From Bacteroidota bacterium (GTDB lineage Bacteria; Bacteroidota; Ignavibacteria; Ignavibacteriales; Ignavibacteriaceae), in the NCBI GenBank assembly GCA_021790055.1, contig JAJYIL010000116.1, forward strand, positions 1-8,356: a stretch of 8,356 nucleotides of DNA. Reading direction: 5' to 3'. This document shows, one piece after another, positions 1 to 5,181 of the stretch. A program made the translations under genes and the position numbers. The notes beneath the pieces are model-generated. The model did no database searches and was not told where the DNA came from. It saw only the letters and a list, made by a program, of their open reading frames with translations. Every line of letters begins with the position of its first letter. Positions within the stretch are counted from its first letter, which is position 1.

Positions 1-88
1 GCTCACTATCCAGCATTACTTTCTGATTTCTTATAAAAAGAATTTTACCAATCACTGCCTCTACAGGAATAGAATCAACTAAAGACAT
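1..88 (-). CDS. ORF6N-domain DNA-binding protein, N-terminal fragment (runs off left edge)
   Basis: Reading the minus strand from the ATG at 88 gives 29 residues that stay open to the window edge. They begin MSLVDSIPVEAV and contain KILFIRNQKVMLDSE. This matches the start of the ORF6N family, where a short I-P-x-E stretch precedes K-I-x-x-I-R-x-Q-x-V-M-L-D and the DNA-binding part follows. An in-frame TAA lies four codons upstream, so this is the only ATG available. The gene follows the zinc-ribbon gene by 28 bp on the same strand and is probably co-transcribed with it. Family knowledge: ORF6N proteins are phage-antirepressor-like or chromosomal accessory proteins thought to bind DNA. The assignment rests on 29 residues only, and the C-terminal domain cannot be seen. 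Confidence 0.72.
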   Translation of the reverse strand, partial: MSLVDSIPVEAVIGKILFIRNQKVMLDSE

Positions 89-116
89 AAGAATGTTCCA
101 TTACTTAAATTCTTCA

Positions 117-350
117 TTATTCATTCTTAATTGTAAATTGATAATTACTTCCGCATTTATGGCAGTGCTTTGCCGTTGGAAATAAAATTGGTTCTTTGCA
201 TTTCGGACATTCGGTGAGCATCCTCGCTCCGCAGGCTATACAGTAGATTTGCTTTTCGTCTTCATGACAGAAGTTACTGCATGCGGGACAAAGCTTGTAA
301 TGGCTTTCCGTTTCAACTACATGATCATTATGTTTTTTAGATTCACTCAT
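117..350 (-). CDS. small double zinc-ribbon protein
   Basis: A 77-residue protein with nine cysteines. They fall into two four-cysteine sites: C21-x2-C24 with C37-x2-C40-G, and C48-x2-C51 with C63-x2-C66-G. C28 and several histidines are extra. This is the double zinc-ribbon pattern, with no other domain, membrane segment or signal peptide. The first 17 residues are polar and probably disordered. The protein is likely a cytoplasmic zinc-binding adaptor for nucleic acid or protein; the substrate cannot be told from sequence. The ATG has no obvious Shine-Dalgarno sequence, unlike most genes here. It is the upstream member of a likely two-gene unit with the ORF6N gene. Existence of the gene is well supported by the cysteine spacing; function is unknown. 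Confidence 0.82.
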   Translation of the reverse strand: MSESKKHNDHVVETESHYKLCPACSNFCHEDEKQIYCIACGARMLTECPKCKEPILFPTAKHCHKCGSNYQFTIKNE

Positions 351-455
351 TGCTTTACAATAGAAAATAATTTTGCATTGCTTTTACTATGCATGTTCTG
401 TTCCAATCTAAATTCTTTTCTGCTTAGATGAATTTTAAAAGGTTGGTTGGTTAAG

Positions 456-530
456 GTGTAAAGCAGATTTTACAGAAGTGTAAAGTATTGTTGATAGGGC
501 AGGTTGGATGTATAATGTTGATAGTCAGGT
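456..530. repeat. short direct repeats upstream of the zinc-ribbon gene
   Basis: Two repeat pairs sit 100-180 bp before the zinc-ribbon start. GTGTAAAG occurs at 456-463 and 478-485, 22 bp apart, about two helical turns. TGTTGATAG followed by CAGGT occurs at 489-504 and 516-530, 27 bp apart. They may be protein-binding sites for the zinc-ribbon/ORF6N unit, or remnants next to the GxxExxY repeat. No clear -35/-10 pair is visible between them and the gene. The rest of 351-535 shows nothing else. Confidence 0.35.
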
Positions 531-531
531 A

Positions 532-620
532 AAAAAAATAGAACGCGGATTTAACGGATTGGGCGGATTGGCGCGGATTTATATCTGCTATAATCCGCTG
601 AATCAGCGCTATCCGCGTTC
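532..620 (-). terminator. likely intrinsic terminator of the GxxExxY gene
   Basis: On the minus strand the outer 10-bp stem of repeat copy A is followed directly by TATTTTTTTT (540 down to 531). The first arm starts 9 bp after the GxxExxY stop codon. A GC-rich stem followed by a T-tract is the intrinsic terminator pattern. The loop is long (60 nt) but is itself partly paired. Confidence 0.5.
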
Positions 621-636
621 AATTGATTTCATTGCT
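541..636. repeat. CGGATT/AATCCG palindromic repeat, copy A (3' side of GxxExxY gene)
   Basis: The outer arms GAACGCGGAT (541-550) and ATCCGCGTTC (611-620) are perfect reverse complements, and the interior pairs partly, giving an imperfect hairpin about 80 nt long. CGGATT recurs at 546, 555, 564 and 574, that is every 9-10 bp, one helical turn. A second small palindrome, CGCTGA-a-TCAGCG, lies at 596-608. The stretch 583-636 aligns without gaps to 1041-1094 (copy B), 47 of 54 identical by hand count. The repeat reaches past the stop codon of the GxxExxY gene (629-631) into its last codons. Confidence 0.85.
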
Positions 637-1018
637 TCCCATGCTTTTTATTTTCGTTCATAAATATCTTTCTTCTAAATTCCGCCAGCTTACCAAAGTT
701 AAAAAGTATTCCGACTTCGATATTTGTTGCCCGTAAATAATTTATTAGCTGGGCTTCATGTTCTTCACATAAAGCATCCCCGGCTTTCAATTCAACAATA
801 ACCAAATCATTCACAACCAAATCAGCATAATAATCCCCTACCTCATAGCCAAGATAATGCACTTTGATGTTCTTCTGGCTTTCAACTTTCAATCCCATTT
901 TCTTTAATTCTATTTTCATAGAATTCTCATAAACTTTTTCCAGGAAGCCAAAGCCAAGTGAATTATAAACATTATAAAAAGCTTTTATAATTTTTTCCGT
1001 TATATCACTATTCAGCAT
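629..1018 (-). CDS. GxxExxY protein (PD-(D/E)XK nuclease-like superfamily)
   Basis: 129 residues, the usual length of the family. The name-giving motif is G24-F-L-E27-K-V-Y30. The nuclease-like core follows: D66 in YYADLVVND, then E76-L-K78 (the ExK of the PD-(D/E)XK fold), then Q90-L-I-N-Y-L. All expected acidic and lysine positions are present, so the fold looks intact; real nuclease activity has not been established for the family as far as I know. A strong GGAGG (1023-1027) stands 4 nt before the ATG and fixes the start. The gene is bracketed by related repeats at 541-636 and 1041-1094, and its last codons and stop lie inside one of them. Family knowledge: these genes are often multi-copy and patchily distributed, which suits an accessory or mobile role. 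That role is inference. Confidence 0.9.
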   Translation of the reverse strand: MLNSDITEKIIKAFYNVYNSLGFGFLEKVYENSMKIELKKMGLKVESQKNIKVHYLGYEVGDYYADLVVNDLVIVELKAGDALCEEHEAQLINYLRATNIEVGILFNFGKLAEFRRKIFMNENKKHGKQ

Positions 1019-1020
1019 AA

Positions 1021-1027
1021 CACCTCC
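1021..1027 (-). promoter_or_regulatory. Shine-Dalgarno of GxxExxY gene
   Basis: GGAGGTG on the minus strand, very close to the anti-SD complement, with GGAGG 4 nt before the ATG at 1018. It lies between repeat copy B and the gene, so the repeat-gene unit carries its own ribosome binding site. Confidence 0.75.
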
Positions 1028-1040
1028 AATTTTAATATTG

Positions 1041-1094
1041 ATCCGCGATAATCCGCTTAATCAGCGTAATCCGCGTTCTATTGATTTCATTACT
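1041..1094. repeat. CGGATT/AATCCG repeat, copy B (5' side of GxxExxY gene, overlapping the regulator's stop)
   Basis: Same orientation as copy A and gaplessly alignable to 583-636, 47 of 54 identical. It keeps three ATCCG units (1041, 1051, 1069), the CGCTtaatcAGCG mini-hairpin (1054-1066) and the TTGATTTCATT tail. It lacks the left arm with the four CGGATT units, so it is a half copy. The shared part runs through the stop codon of the sigma-54 regulator (1090-1092) into its final codon. Confidence 0.82.
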
Positions 1095-2436
1095 GAATCC
1101 CAAGTTCTTTCATAATATTTAATAGACCCTGTCTTGATAAGCCGGCTTTAACTGCAGCTTGGGTTTTGTTATGGTTGGTTTCGGATAATAATTTAATAAT
1201 GTATTCATACTTTGCTTTAATCATAGCAGCTTGAAAAGAACTGTCGTTAGCTGTATCCTGCACCGGAGGCGGAGTCAGATTAGGAAAATCATTTAATGTA
1301 AGCACTGCATCATCATCACATAAAACAACTGCGCTCTCAATTGAGTTTTTCAGCTCGCGTATGTTGCCGTACCATTCATATTTTCTCATTACATCAATTA
1401 GTGTCTGACTGAATGTGATTCCTTTCTTATTATGCTTTCTTAAAATGATATCTAAAAAGTAATCCGATAAGCTTTCAATACCGTCTCTTCGCTTTCTCAA
1501 CGGGGGTACATTTAACTTTGTAACGTTTATCCTATAATAGAAATCCTCCCTAAGCTTACCCTCTTTTACAAGCTGCCACAGGTCTTTATTGGAAGCCATA
1601 ATTAATCTTACATCAAGTTTAATTTTTTTTGCATTGCCGGGTCCTACTTTGGAAATTTCTTTATACTGCATAAAGGATAGAAGCTTAGCCTGTATCTTCT
1701 CGCTTATATCGGATATTTCGGGCAGATAAATAGTGCCTCCGTTTGCTGCTTCGAACTTGCCGGCTTTAGTAGTATCTGCGCCTGAGAAAGCGCCTTTCTC
1801 ATAGCCGAATAATTCGGATTCAATTAAAGTATCACTAAGGGAGTTAAGCGAGACTTCAACGAAGAGCTTATCCCTTCTTGTGCTACGTTTATAAATTTCG
1901 TAGGCAATAACATCCTTGCCTGCACCGGTCTCACCAAGCAAAAGCACATCTGCATTTGAGCGGGCTATCTTTGTAATCTCAAAGTCCACATTCTGCATAG
2001 CTTTGCTTTTACAGACAAAATAATCATATTGTCTTTCCTGGGAGTCCTTTAATGTTTTAAGCTGTAAGCTTATCGTGCGCTTTTCAATTGAAGAAATAAT
2101 TTTTTGATGAAGCAAGTCGACGCTAATACCCCTGTGAATATAGTCCCTGGCGCCGAGTCTTATTGCCTTTACCACTGTGTCTACGTCATTCTTATCTGAA
2201 ACAATTATTATAGGAAGGTTCGGATCTACCTCTTCATGAACCTGTTTTAGAATATCAAGTCCGTCTGAATCGGAGAGCTTTAAGTTCAATATTAAGATGG
2301 AGATGTTCTCCTTCTTAAGAATATCAATCCCCTTCTTGCTATTATCTGCCTTAAAGATTTTATATTTATCCTTAAGCAAAAGTTCAATATCATCCAGACA
2401 AGCATCGTCGTCGTCGATGACTAAAAGATTAAGCAT
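1090..2436 (-). CDS. NtrC-type sigma-54 regulator with degenerate receiver and Walker B
   Basis: 448 residues from the ATG at 2436, the usual length for receiver-AAA+-Fis regulators. An ATG 72 nt further upstream is rejected because GGGAGGG (2443-2449) stands 6 nt before 2436 and the receiver begins at once (MLNLLVIDDDD). Receiver about 1-120: acidic pocket D8/D9 and S80 are kept, but the phospho-acceptor position is N51 (LILNLKLSDSDG) and the usual Lys is R102 (DYIHRG). AAA+ about 138-380: Walker A GETGAGK (168-174), sigma-54 contact loop GAFSGA (215-220, Ser for the common Thr), Walker B TIYLPE with P239 where Asp is expected, then intact ASNKDL and REDFYYRINV. A Fis-type helix-turn-helix fills about 410-448 (NKTQAAVKAGLSRQGL). 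It may not be a phosphorylation-gated ATPase; a sigma-54-related DNA-binding role is inferred. Its stop lies inside repeat copy B. Confidence 0.93.
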   Translation of the reverse strand: MLNLLVIDDDDACLDDIELLLKDKYKIFKADNSKKGIDILKKENISILILNLKLSDSDGLDILKQVHEEVDPNLPIIIVSDKNDVDTVVKAIRLGARDYIHRGISVDLLHQKIISSIEKRTISLQLKTLKDSQERQYDYFVCKSKAMQNVDFEITKIARSNADVLLLGETGAGKDVIAYEIYKRSTRRDKLFVEVSLNSLSDTLIESELFGYEKGAFSGADTTKAGKFEAANGGTIYLPEISDISEKIQAKLLSFMQYKEISKVGPGNAKKIKLDVRLIMASNKDLWQLVKEGKLREDFYYRINVTKLNVPPLRKRRDGIESLSDYFLDIILRKHNKKGITFSQTLIDVMRKYEWYGNIRELKNSIESAVVLCDDDAVLTLNDFPNLTPPPVQDTANDSSFQAAMIKAKYEYIIKLLSETNHNKTQAAVKAGLSRQGLLNIMKELGIQ

Positions 2437-2442
2437 AACGAG

Positions 2443-2449
2443 CCCTCCC
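2443..2449 (-). promoter_or_regulatory. Shine-Dalgarno deciding the regulator start
   Basis: GGGAGGG on the minus strand, 6 nt from the ATG at 2436. The more distal ATG at 2508 has no comparable site, and its 24 extra residues do not belong to a receiver domain. Confidence 0.75.
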
Positions 2450-2538
2450 GATCCATAAAAAATTAATACCGCAGGCAGATATGGAGAGGAGTAGAAGTTG
2501 CCTTGCAATATTTTAAAAACAATAAGCTACTAAATACA

Positions 2539-2567
2539 TTTTCCCGTTTGTCGGGAAAACTTTTTTT
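2539..2567 (+). promoter_or_regulatory. perfect inverted repeat with T-tract: operator or plus-strand terminator
   Basis: TTTTCCCG (2539-2546) and CGGGAAAA (2552-2559) are perfect reverse complements around a 5-nt spacer, followed after one C by seven T on the plus strand. By shape this is an intrinsic terminator on the plus strand, but no plus-strand gene lies upstream for kilobases. It sits about 100 bp before the regulator's start on the minus strand, so an operator or activator site for the regulator itself is equally likely. A weaker similar pair, TCCG...CGGA, is at 2595-2609. Confidence 0.45.
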
Positions 2568-2820
2568 ATTTCACTATATATATATAGGAGTAAATCCGGC
2601 TGTTTCGGAAAATGCAGCTATTTTTTTTCATATTTTTTTTTGCCCGTTATCGATTAGATTCCCTATCATTGCATTACCCTTAAAATTATATTTCTTTCAA
2701 ATTCCCTGGACGTGATTTTTTAAATATTTACTGCGATAAGAAATTACATAATAAAAGTGGTAGTTCAAATTATTTTTGGCATTACCGGCGGCATGTCAAC
2801 TATCTGCTTAATTACATTAT

Positions 2821-2849
2821 AAATAAAAAACCCCCGGCAAAGCGGGGGT
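2821..2849 (-). terminator. intrinsic terminator of the TPR gene
   Basis: On the minus strand ACCCCCG (2849-2843) pairs with CGGGGGT (2836-2830) around a 6-nt loop, followed by TTTTTTATTT. It begins 25 bp after the stop of the TPR gene. A 7-bp GC-rich stem with a T-run is a textbook Rho-independent terminator. Confidence 0.88.
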
Positions 2850-2874
2850 AAATTAATTTTATTTAATTAGAAAA

Positions 2875-3660
2875 TTATTTCATCCCATCCAGCACAGTCT
2901 GGGCAAACTTAGCGTAGGTGGGGTCTTCCTTGGCTTTAAGCAGGCATTCTTTGGCTTTCTTCAAATCCTTCAACTTGCTGTAGGCAATGCCCATATAATA
3001 GTACGGTCCGCCTATACCGATATTCTTTTTGTACTTGATTGCGTCTTGAGCTGCAGAGATTGAATTTTTAAATTGATTAGATACGAAATAAAGCCTTGCA
3101 AGATTTAGATAGGCAATATCATAGTTGTTAAAGCTAACCGCCTTTTTGAGATCAACAATAGCAAGCTTGTTGTTCTTAGCTTTTTCTGCGGAAGTAGCTA
3201 AAGCAGTATAGGAAAGAGCAAGGTTAAATTTTACACCTTCATTAATACTTTCGTTCTTAGATTTCTCCAGAAATTTTTGGAAGGAGTCAATTGCATCTTT
3301 ATAATTTCCCATGCTGTAATAAACATTACCAAGGTCGTTATATGAAGCGTCAAAATTCGGTTTTGCCTTTATAGCATCCTGGTAATCTTTTATTGCCGCA
3401 TCATTGTTGCCCAGTTTTACTTCGGCAACAGCCATCTGGTAGTAAATTCTATAATCTTTCGAGGCAGCTAAAGCTGTTTCAAAATCAGTAAGGGCACCTT
3501 TATAATCTGACTTTTGCATCTTGTCTAATCCGCTGTTAAAAGCCTTGATGGCAGTAGTATCCATCTTCGGGGCGGTAGTGTCTGCTGTTTGAGCAAAAGC
3601 ACCGGTAGCAAAAATTACAATAAAGAAAACACTAAGAAATAAATAAGCTGCTTTTTGCAT
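2875..3660 (-). CDS. exported tetratricopeptide-repeat protein
   Basis: 261 residues from the ATG at 3660. Two further ATGs lie 6 and 12 nt upstream, but GGAG (3667-3670) sits 6 nt before 3660 and overlaps or abuts the others. A Sec signal peptide is clear: MQKAAY, a hydrophobic core to about residue 18, and likely cleavage after AFA (23). The mature part is almost entirely TPRs, at about 37-70, 71-104, 105-138, 142-179, 181-214 and 218-251, with the usual G-x-x-x-Y and A-I/A-x-x-F/Y spacing (LGNVYYSMGNYKDAIDSF; MGIAYSKLKDLKKAKECL). Such proteins are protein-protein scaffolds in the periplasm or at the outer membrane; the partner is not identifiable. It is a single-gene unit with its own terminator. 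No lipobox is present. Confidence 0.92.
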   Translation of the reverse strand: MQKAAYLFLSVFFIVIFATGAFAQTADTTAPKMDTTAIKAFNSGLDKMQKSDYKGALTDFETALAASKDYRIYYQMAVAEVKLGNNDAAIKDYQDAIKAKPNFDASYNDLGNVYYSMGNYKDAIDSFQKFLEKSKNESINEGVKFNLALSYTALATSAEKAKNNKLAIVDLKKAVSFNNYDIAYLNLARLYFVSNQFKNSISAAQDAIKYKKNIGIGGPYYYMGIAYSKLKDLKKAKECLLKAKEDPTYAKFAQTVLDGMK

Positions 3661-3666
3661 GAGCAT

Positions 3667-3670
3667 CTCC
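3667..3670 (-). promoter_or_regulatory. Shine-Dalgarno deciding the TPR gene start
   Basis: GGAG on the minus strand with a 6-nt spacer to the ATG at 3660. It falls within or directly against the two upstream ATGs, so these are unlikely starts. Confidence 0.65.
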
Positions 3671-3690
3671 ATTAATTTAGTTAATAAAAG

Positions 3691-3719
3691 ATTATACGGA
3701 TAGCTGGTTCATTCCGTAT
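3691..3719 (-). promoter_or_regulatory. candidate -10 box and overlapping operator of the TPR gene
   Basis: A perfect TATAAT lies at 3696-3691 on the minus strand, giving a leader of roughly 20-25 nt. No TTGACA-like -35 is found at 16-18 bp. Overlapping it, ATACGGA (3694-3700) and TCCGTAT (3713-3719) form a perfect 7-bp inverted repeat with a 12-bp spacer. The position suggests a regulator site covering the core promoter. Both readings are pattern-based. Confidence 0.38.
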
Positions 3720-3990
3720 TTTTAATGTTCGGCGCTGCTAAAAGATGAATGCACTTTGTGTTATAAAAAATAATCTCATCTTTATCCAAAAGATATTAGA
3801 GTTTTCATAAAATTTCAATGATGTACCTTACTTTTTTAATTATTTTTAGTTTCTTAGTTTGAGGCTGCCCAAAACGTAGAACAGACTTTAGGTTGCTATT
3901 TTTAATAATACGGTAGGTATATTTTCGTCCCCATTAAATCTGAACGCTATAAAGCTAAATTTTTCTTTTTGGCAAGACTCAACTTGGTAA
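3720..3990. other. gene-free region between TPR and LTxxQ genes
   Basis: About 270 bp, AT-rich and without a coding frame of note on either strand. It contains one 8-bp inverted repeat, AAAGATGA (3741-3748) and TCATCTTT (3776-3783), with a 27-nt loop, 80-120 bp before the TPR start. I see no tRNA, riboswitch or mobile-element trace. Confidence 0.5.
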
Positions 3991-4035
3991 AAAAAATTCC
4001 GTAGTCTAACTTTTTCAGTTCGGCTACGGAATTTT
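3989..4035 (-). terminator. intrinsic terminator of the LTxxQ gene
   Basis: AAAATTCCGTAG (3993-4004) and CTACGGAATTTT (4024-4035) are perfect reverse complements, a 12-bp stem. The 19-nt loop can form a further AACT/AGTT pairing. On the minus strand the stem runs into TTTTTTTT. It starts 43 bp after the stop codon of the gene at 4078. Confidence 0.88.
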
Positions 4036-4077
4036 AGCGCTCTGTTAGGTTACAGCCTATTTATTTGCCGGGGGTTC

Positions 4078-4455
4078 TTAATAGCCCGAGCTGCTCGATT
4101 GTGACTTCATTGCATCGAACTTAGTACGCTGGTCTACAGTCAGAATATTCTCAATTGCAGAATAAGCATTATTAATTATCTGCTGCTCCTGCTGTATATC
4201 TGTTACGCCGCTTAGCTGCTGGCTGGCGGATGTTAATATTGAATCGACTACCAGAACCTGGTCGCTTGTTAAGGCAAGCTGGTTCTTCAATTGATCCAGC
4301 GTAAAAAGTGAGTCACCTGCATTTTGTTCATTTACAACCATGTTTGAGCTATGGTCATAATTAGATAATCCTGCAGCTTCGAATCTTTTGTTTATTGCAT
4401 TCGATCCGGCGACAAGAGCTAAAGCTATTATTGCCGGCAAGATTATTGTCTTCAT
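4078..4455 (-). CDS. small exported LTxxQ-motif (Spy/CpxP-like) protein
   Basis: 125 residues from the ATG at 4455; AAAGGT (4461-4466) 5 nt upstream supports this start over the ATG 33 nt further out, which would place polar residues before the signal peptide. Signal peptide about 1-20 (MKTIILPAIIALALVAGSNA). The mature protein has the paired motif of the Spy/CpxP family: L62-T-S-D-Q66 followed by VVDSIL, and L105-T-V-D-Q109 followed by RTKFDAM. FTLDQ at 51-55 is a third, weaker match. Between them lies a Q-rich helical stretch. Family knowledge: LTxxQ proteins are periplasmic, mostly helical, and act as chaperones or as inhibitors of envelope-stress or metal sensors. The family call rests on these short motifs. 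Single-gene unit with a strong terminator; it faces a plus-strand gene across 246 bp. Confidence 0.78.
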   Translation of the reverse strand: MKTIILPAIIALALVAGSNAINKRFEAAGLSNYDHSSNMVVNEQNAGDSLFTLDQLKNQLALTSDQVLVVDSILTSASQQLSGVTDIQQEQQIINNAYSAIENILTVDQRTKFDAMKSQSSSSGY

Positions 4456-4537
4456 CTTACACCTTTCTAATTTGTTAAACATAAGCAAATTAATTAGCTA
4501 AGATTTACGGTGGGAATTTTAATCTCCGGCATTTTAG

Positions 4538-4566
4538 TATTCAATGGGAAATATAGTGATTGAATA
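4538..4566. promoter_or_regulatory. inverted repeat in the divergent intergenic region
   Basis: TATTCAA (4538-4544) and TTGAATA (4560-4566) are perfect reverse complements with a 15-bp spacer. With one inserted base the match extends outward by two more (AG...CT). It lies 83 bp from the LTxxQ start and 136 bp from the membrane-protein start, so one bound regulator could affect both. No other evidence. Confidence 0.35.
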
Positions 4567-4690
4567 ACTTTTCTTTCAATTTACAATCAAGGACCAAAAC
4601 CGTGAGCGATATTTTATACAGGATCACCTTTTACGGCATCAAATTATTATTTAATTTTTGTGTGAACATTTTCTACATTCAATATACACC

Positions 4691-4697
4691 AAGGAGG
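4691..4697 (+). promoter_or_regulatory. strong Shine-Dalgarno of the four-helix membrane protein
   Basis: AAGGAGG, a full match to the anti-SD complement, 4 nt before the ATG at 4702. It fixes the start of the plus-strand pair. Confidence 0.8.
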
Positions 4698-4701
4698 CAG
4701 C

Positions 4702-5163
4702 ATGGCTCGAAAAATAATCGGATTAATAGCAGGATATTTAGCAATGGCAATATTTCTTCTCGTCACATTTTCAATTCTGTATTTAATATTAGGAGCCGAC
4801 GGTTCATTTAAACCAAACTCATTTCAGATATCGACAAACTGGGCTGTGCTAAGTATAATTCTAACCTTACTGGGAGCTATTGATGCCGGTCTGGTATGTA
4901 TGTTAATTGCAAAACATAAAGGTACGGTTCTGGTCTTAGCAGCTTTTGTTTTTGTAGTAGGTATTTCTTCAGCCATTTCCAAAATAAGCTCACCGTATGC
5001 CGAACAAAGTAAAATTAGGATAGGTCATGTTGCAAGCATTGAAGCAATGAAAAATGCAGTTCAACCGGTTTCCGTATTATTATTTAATCCCGTAATAAGC
5101 GCGGCAGGAATTTTTCTTGGCGGGAGCTTGATTAAAACTAAGAAAAAAGAAAACCTTATTTAG
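4702..5163 (+). CDS. four-helix integral membrane protein of unknown function
   Basis: 153 residues with four predicted transmembrane segments, at about 5-30, 47-70, 74-93 and 120-143. A short loop with GADGSFKP (31-38) follows helix 1, a hydrophilic loop with SSPYAEQSK (96-104) precedes helix 4, and the C-terminus is basic (KTKKKENLI). Positive residues at both ends suggest both termini are cytoplasmic. I recognise no named family; similar small proteins with GADG after the first helix are, from memory, found as uncharacterised membrane proteins in several phyla. The start is fixed by AAGGAGG. The trmO-like gene follows after 18 bp on the same strand, so the two are probably co-transcribed, which does not by itself link their functions. 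Confidence 0.85.
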   Translation: MARKIIGLIAGYLAMAIFLLVTFSILYLILGADGSFKPNSFQISTNWAVLSIILTLLGAIDAGLVCMLIAKHKGTVLVLAAFVFVVGISSAISKISSPYAEQSKIRIGHVASIEAMKNAVQPVSVLLFNPVISAAGIFLGGSLIKTKKKENLI

Positions 5164-5181
5164 ATGAATAAGTAACCGGAA

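Larger units (their letters stand above)
2437..2820. other. gene-free region upstream of the sigma-54 regulator
   Basis: 384 bp between the regulator start and the terminator of the next minus-strand gene. It is very AT-rich. It holds an 8+8 bp inverted repeat (2539-2559), an alternating TA run near 2576-2585 and T-tracts at 2561-2567, 2621-2628 and 2633-2641, the last two about 12 bp apart, which could bend the DNA. No good -24/-12 (GG-N10-GC) element and no convincing coding frame were found; the open frame at 2503-2715 is low-complexity Phe/Ile/Leu. Confidence 0.6.

Noticed and set aside
249..431. 60-codon plus-strand frame across the zinc-ribbon start
   Set aside because: It is antisense to the cysteine codons of a well-supported zinc-ribbon gene and has no ribosome binding site.
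541..620. CRISPR-like reading of the repeated CGGATT units
   Set aside because: Units are 6 bp and 9-10 bp apart, with no 20-40 bp repeat and unique spacers, and no cas gene.
2503..2715. 70-codon open frame on the plus strand upstream of the regulator
   Set aside because: It is composed of AT-rich Phe/Ile/Leu codons over T-tracts and the inverted repeat, has no Shine-Dalgarno and no recognisable domain.
2770..2800. sigma-54 -24/-12 promoter at TTGGCAT...GGC
   Set aside because: The -24 GG is present, but the base required at the -12 C is G, and the element does not point to a gene at a suitable distance.
3720..3990. possible small RNA or tRNA in the gap between the TPR and LTxxQ genes
   Set aside because: No cloverleaf, CCA end or conserved riboswitch core is visible; the only structure is an 8-bp inverted repeat.
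4560..4811. 83-codon plus-strand frame before and across the membrane-protein gene
   Set aside because: It overlaps the gene with the AAGGAGG start in another frame; composition is basic/Asn-rich and no family is recognisable.
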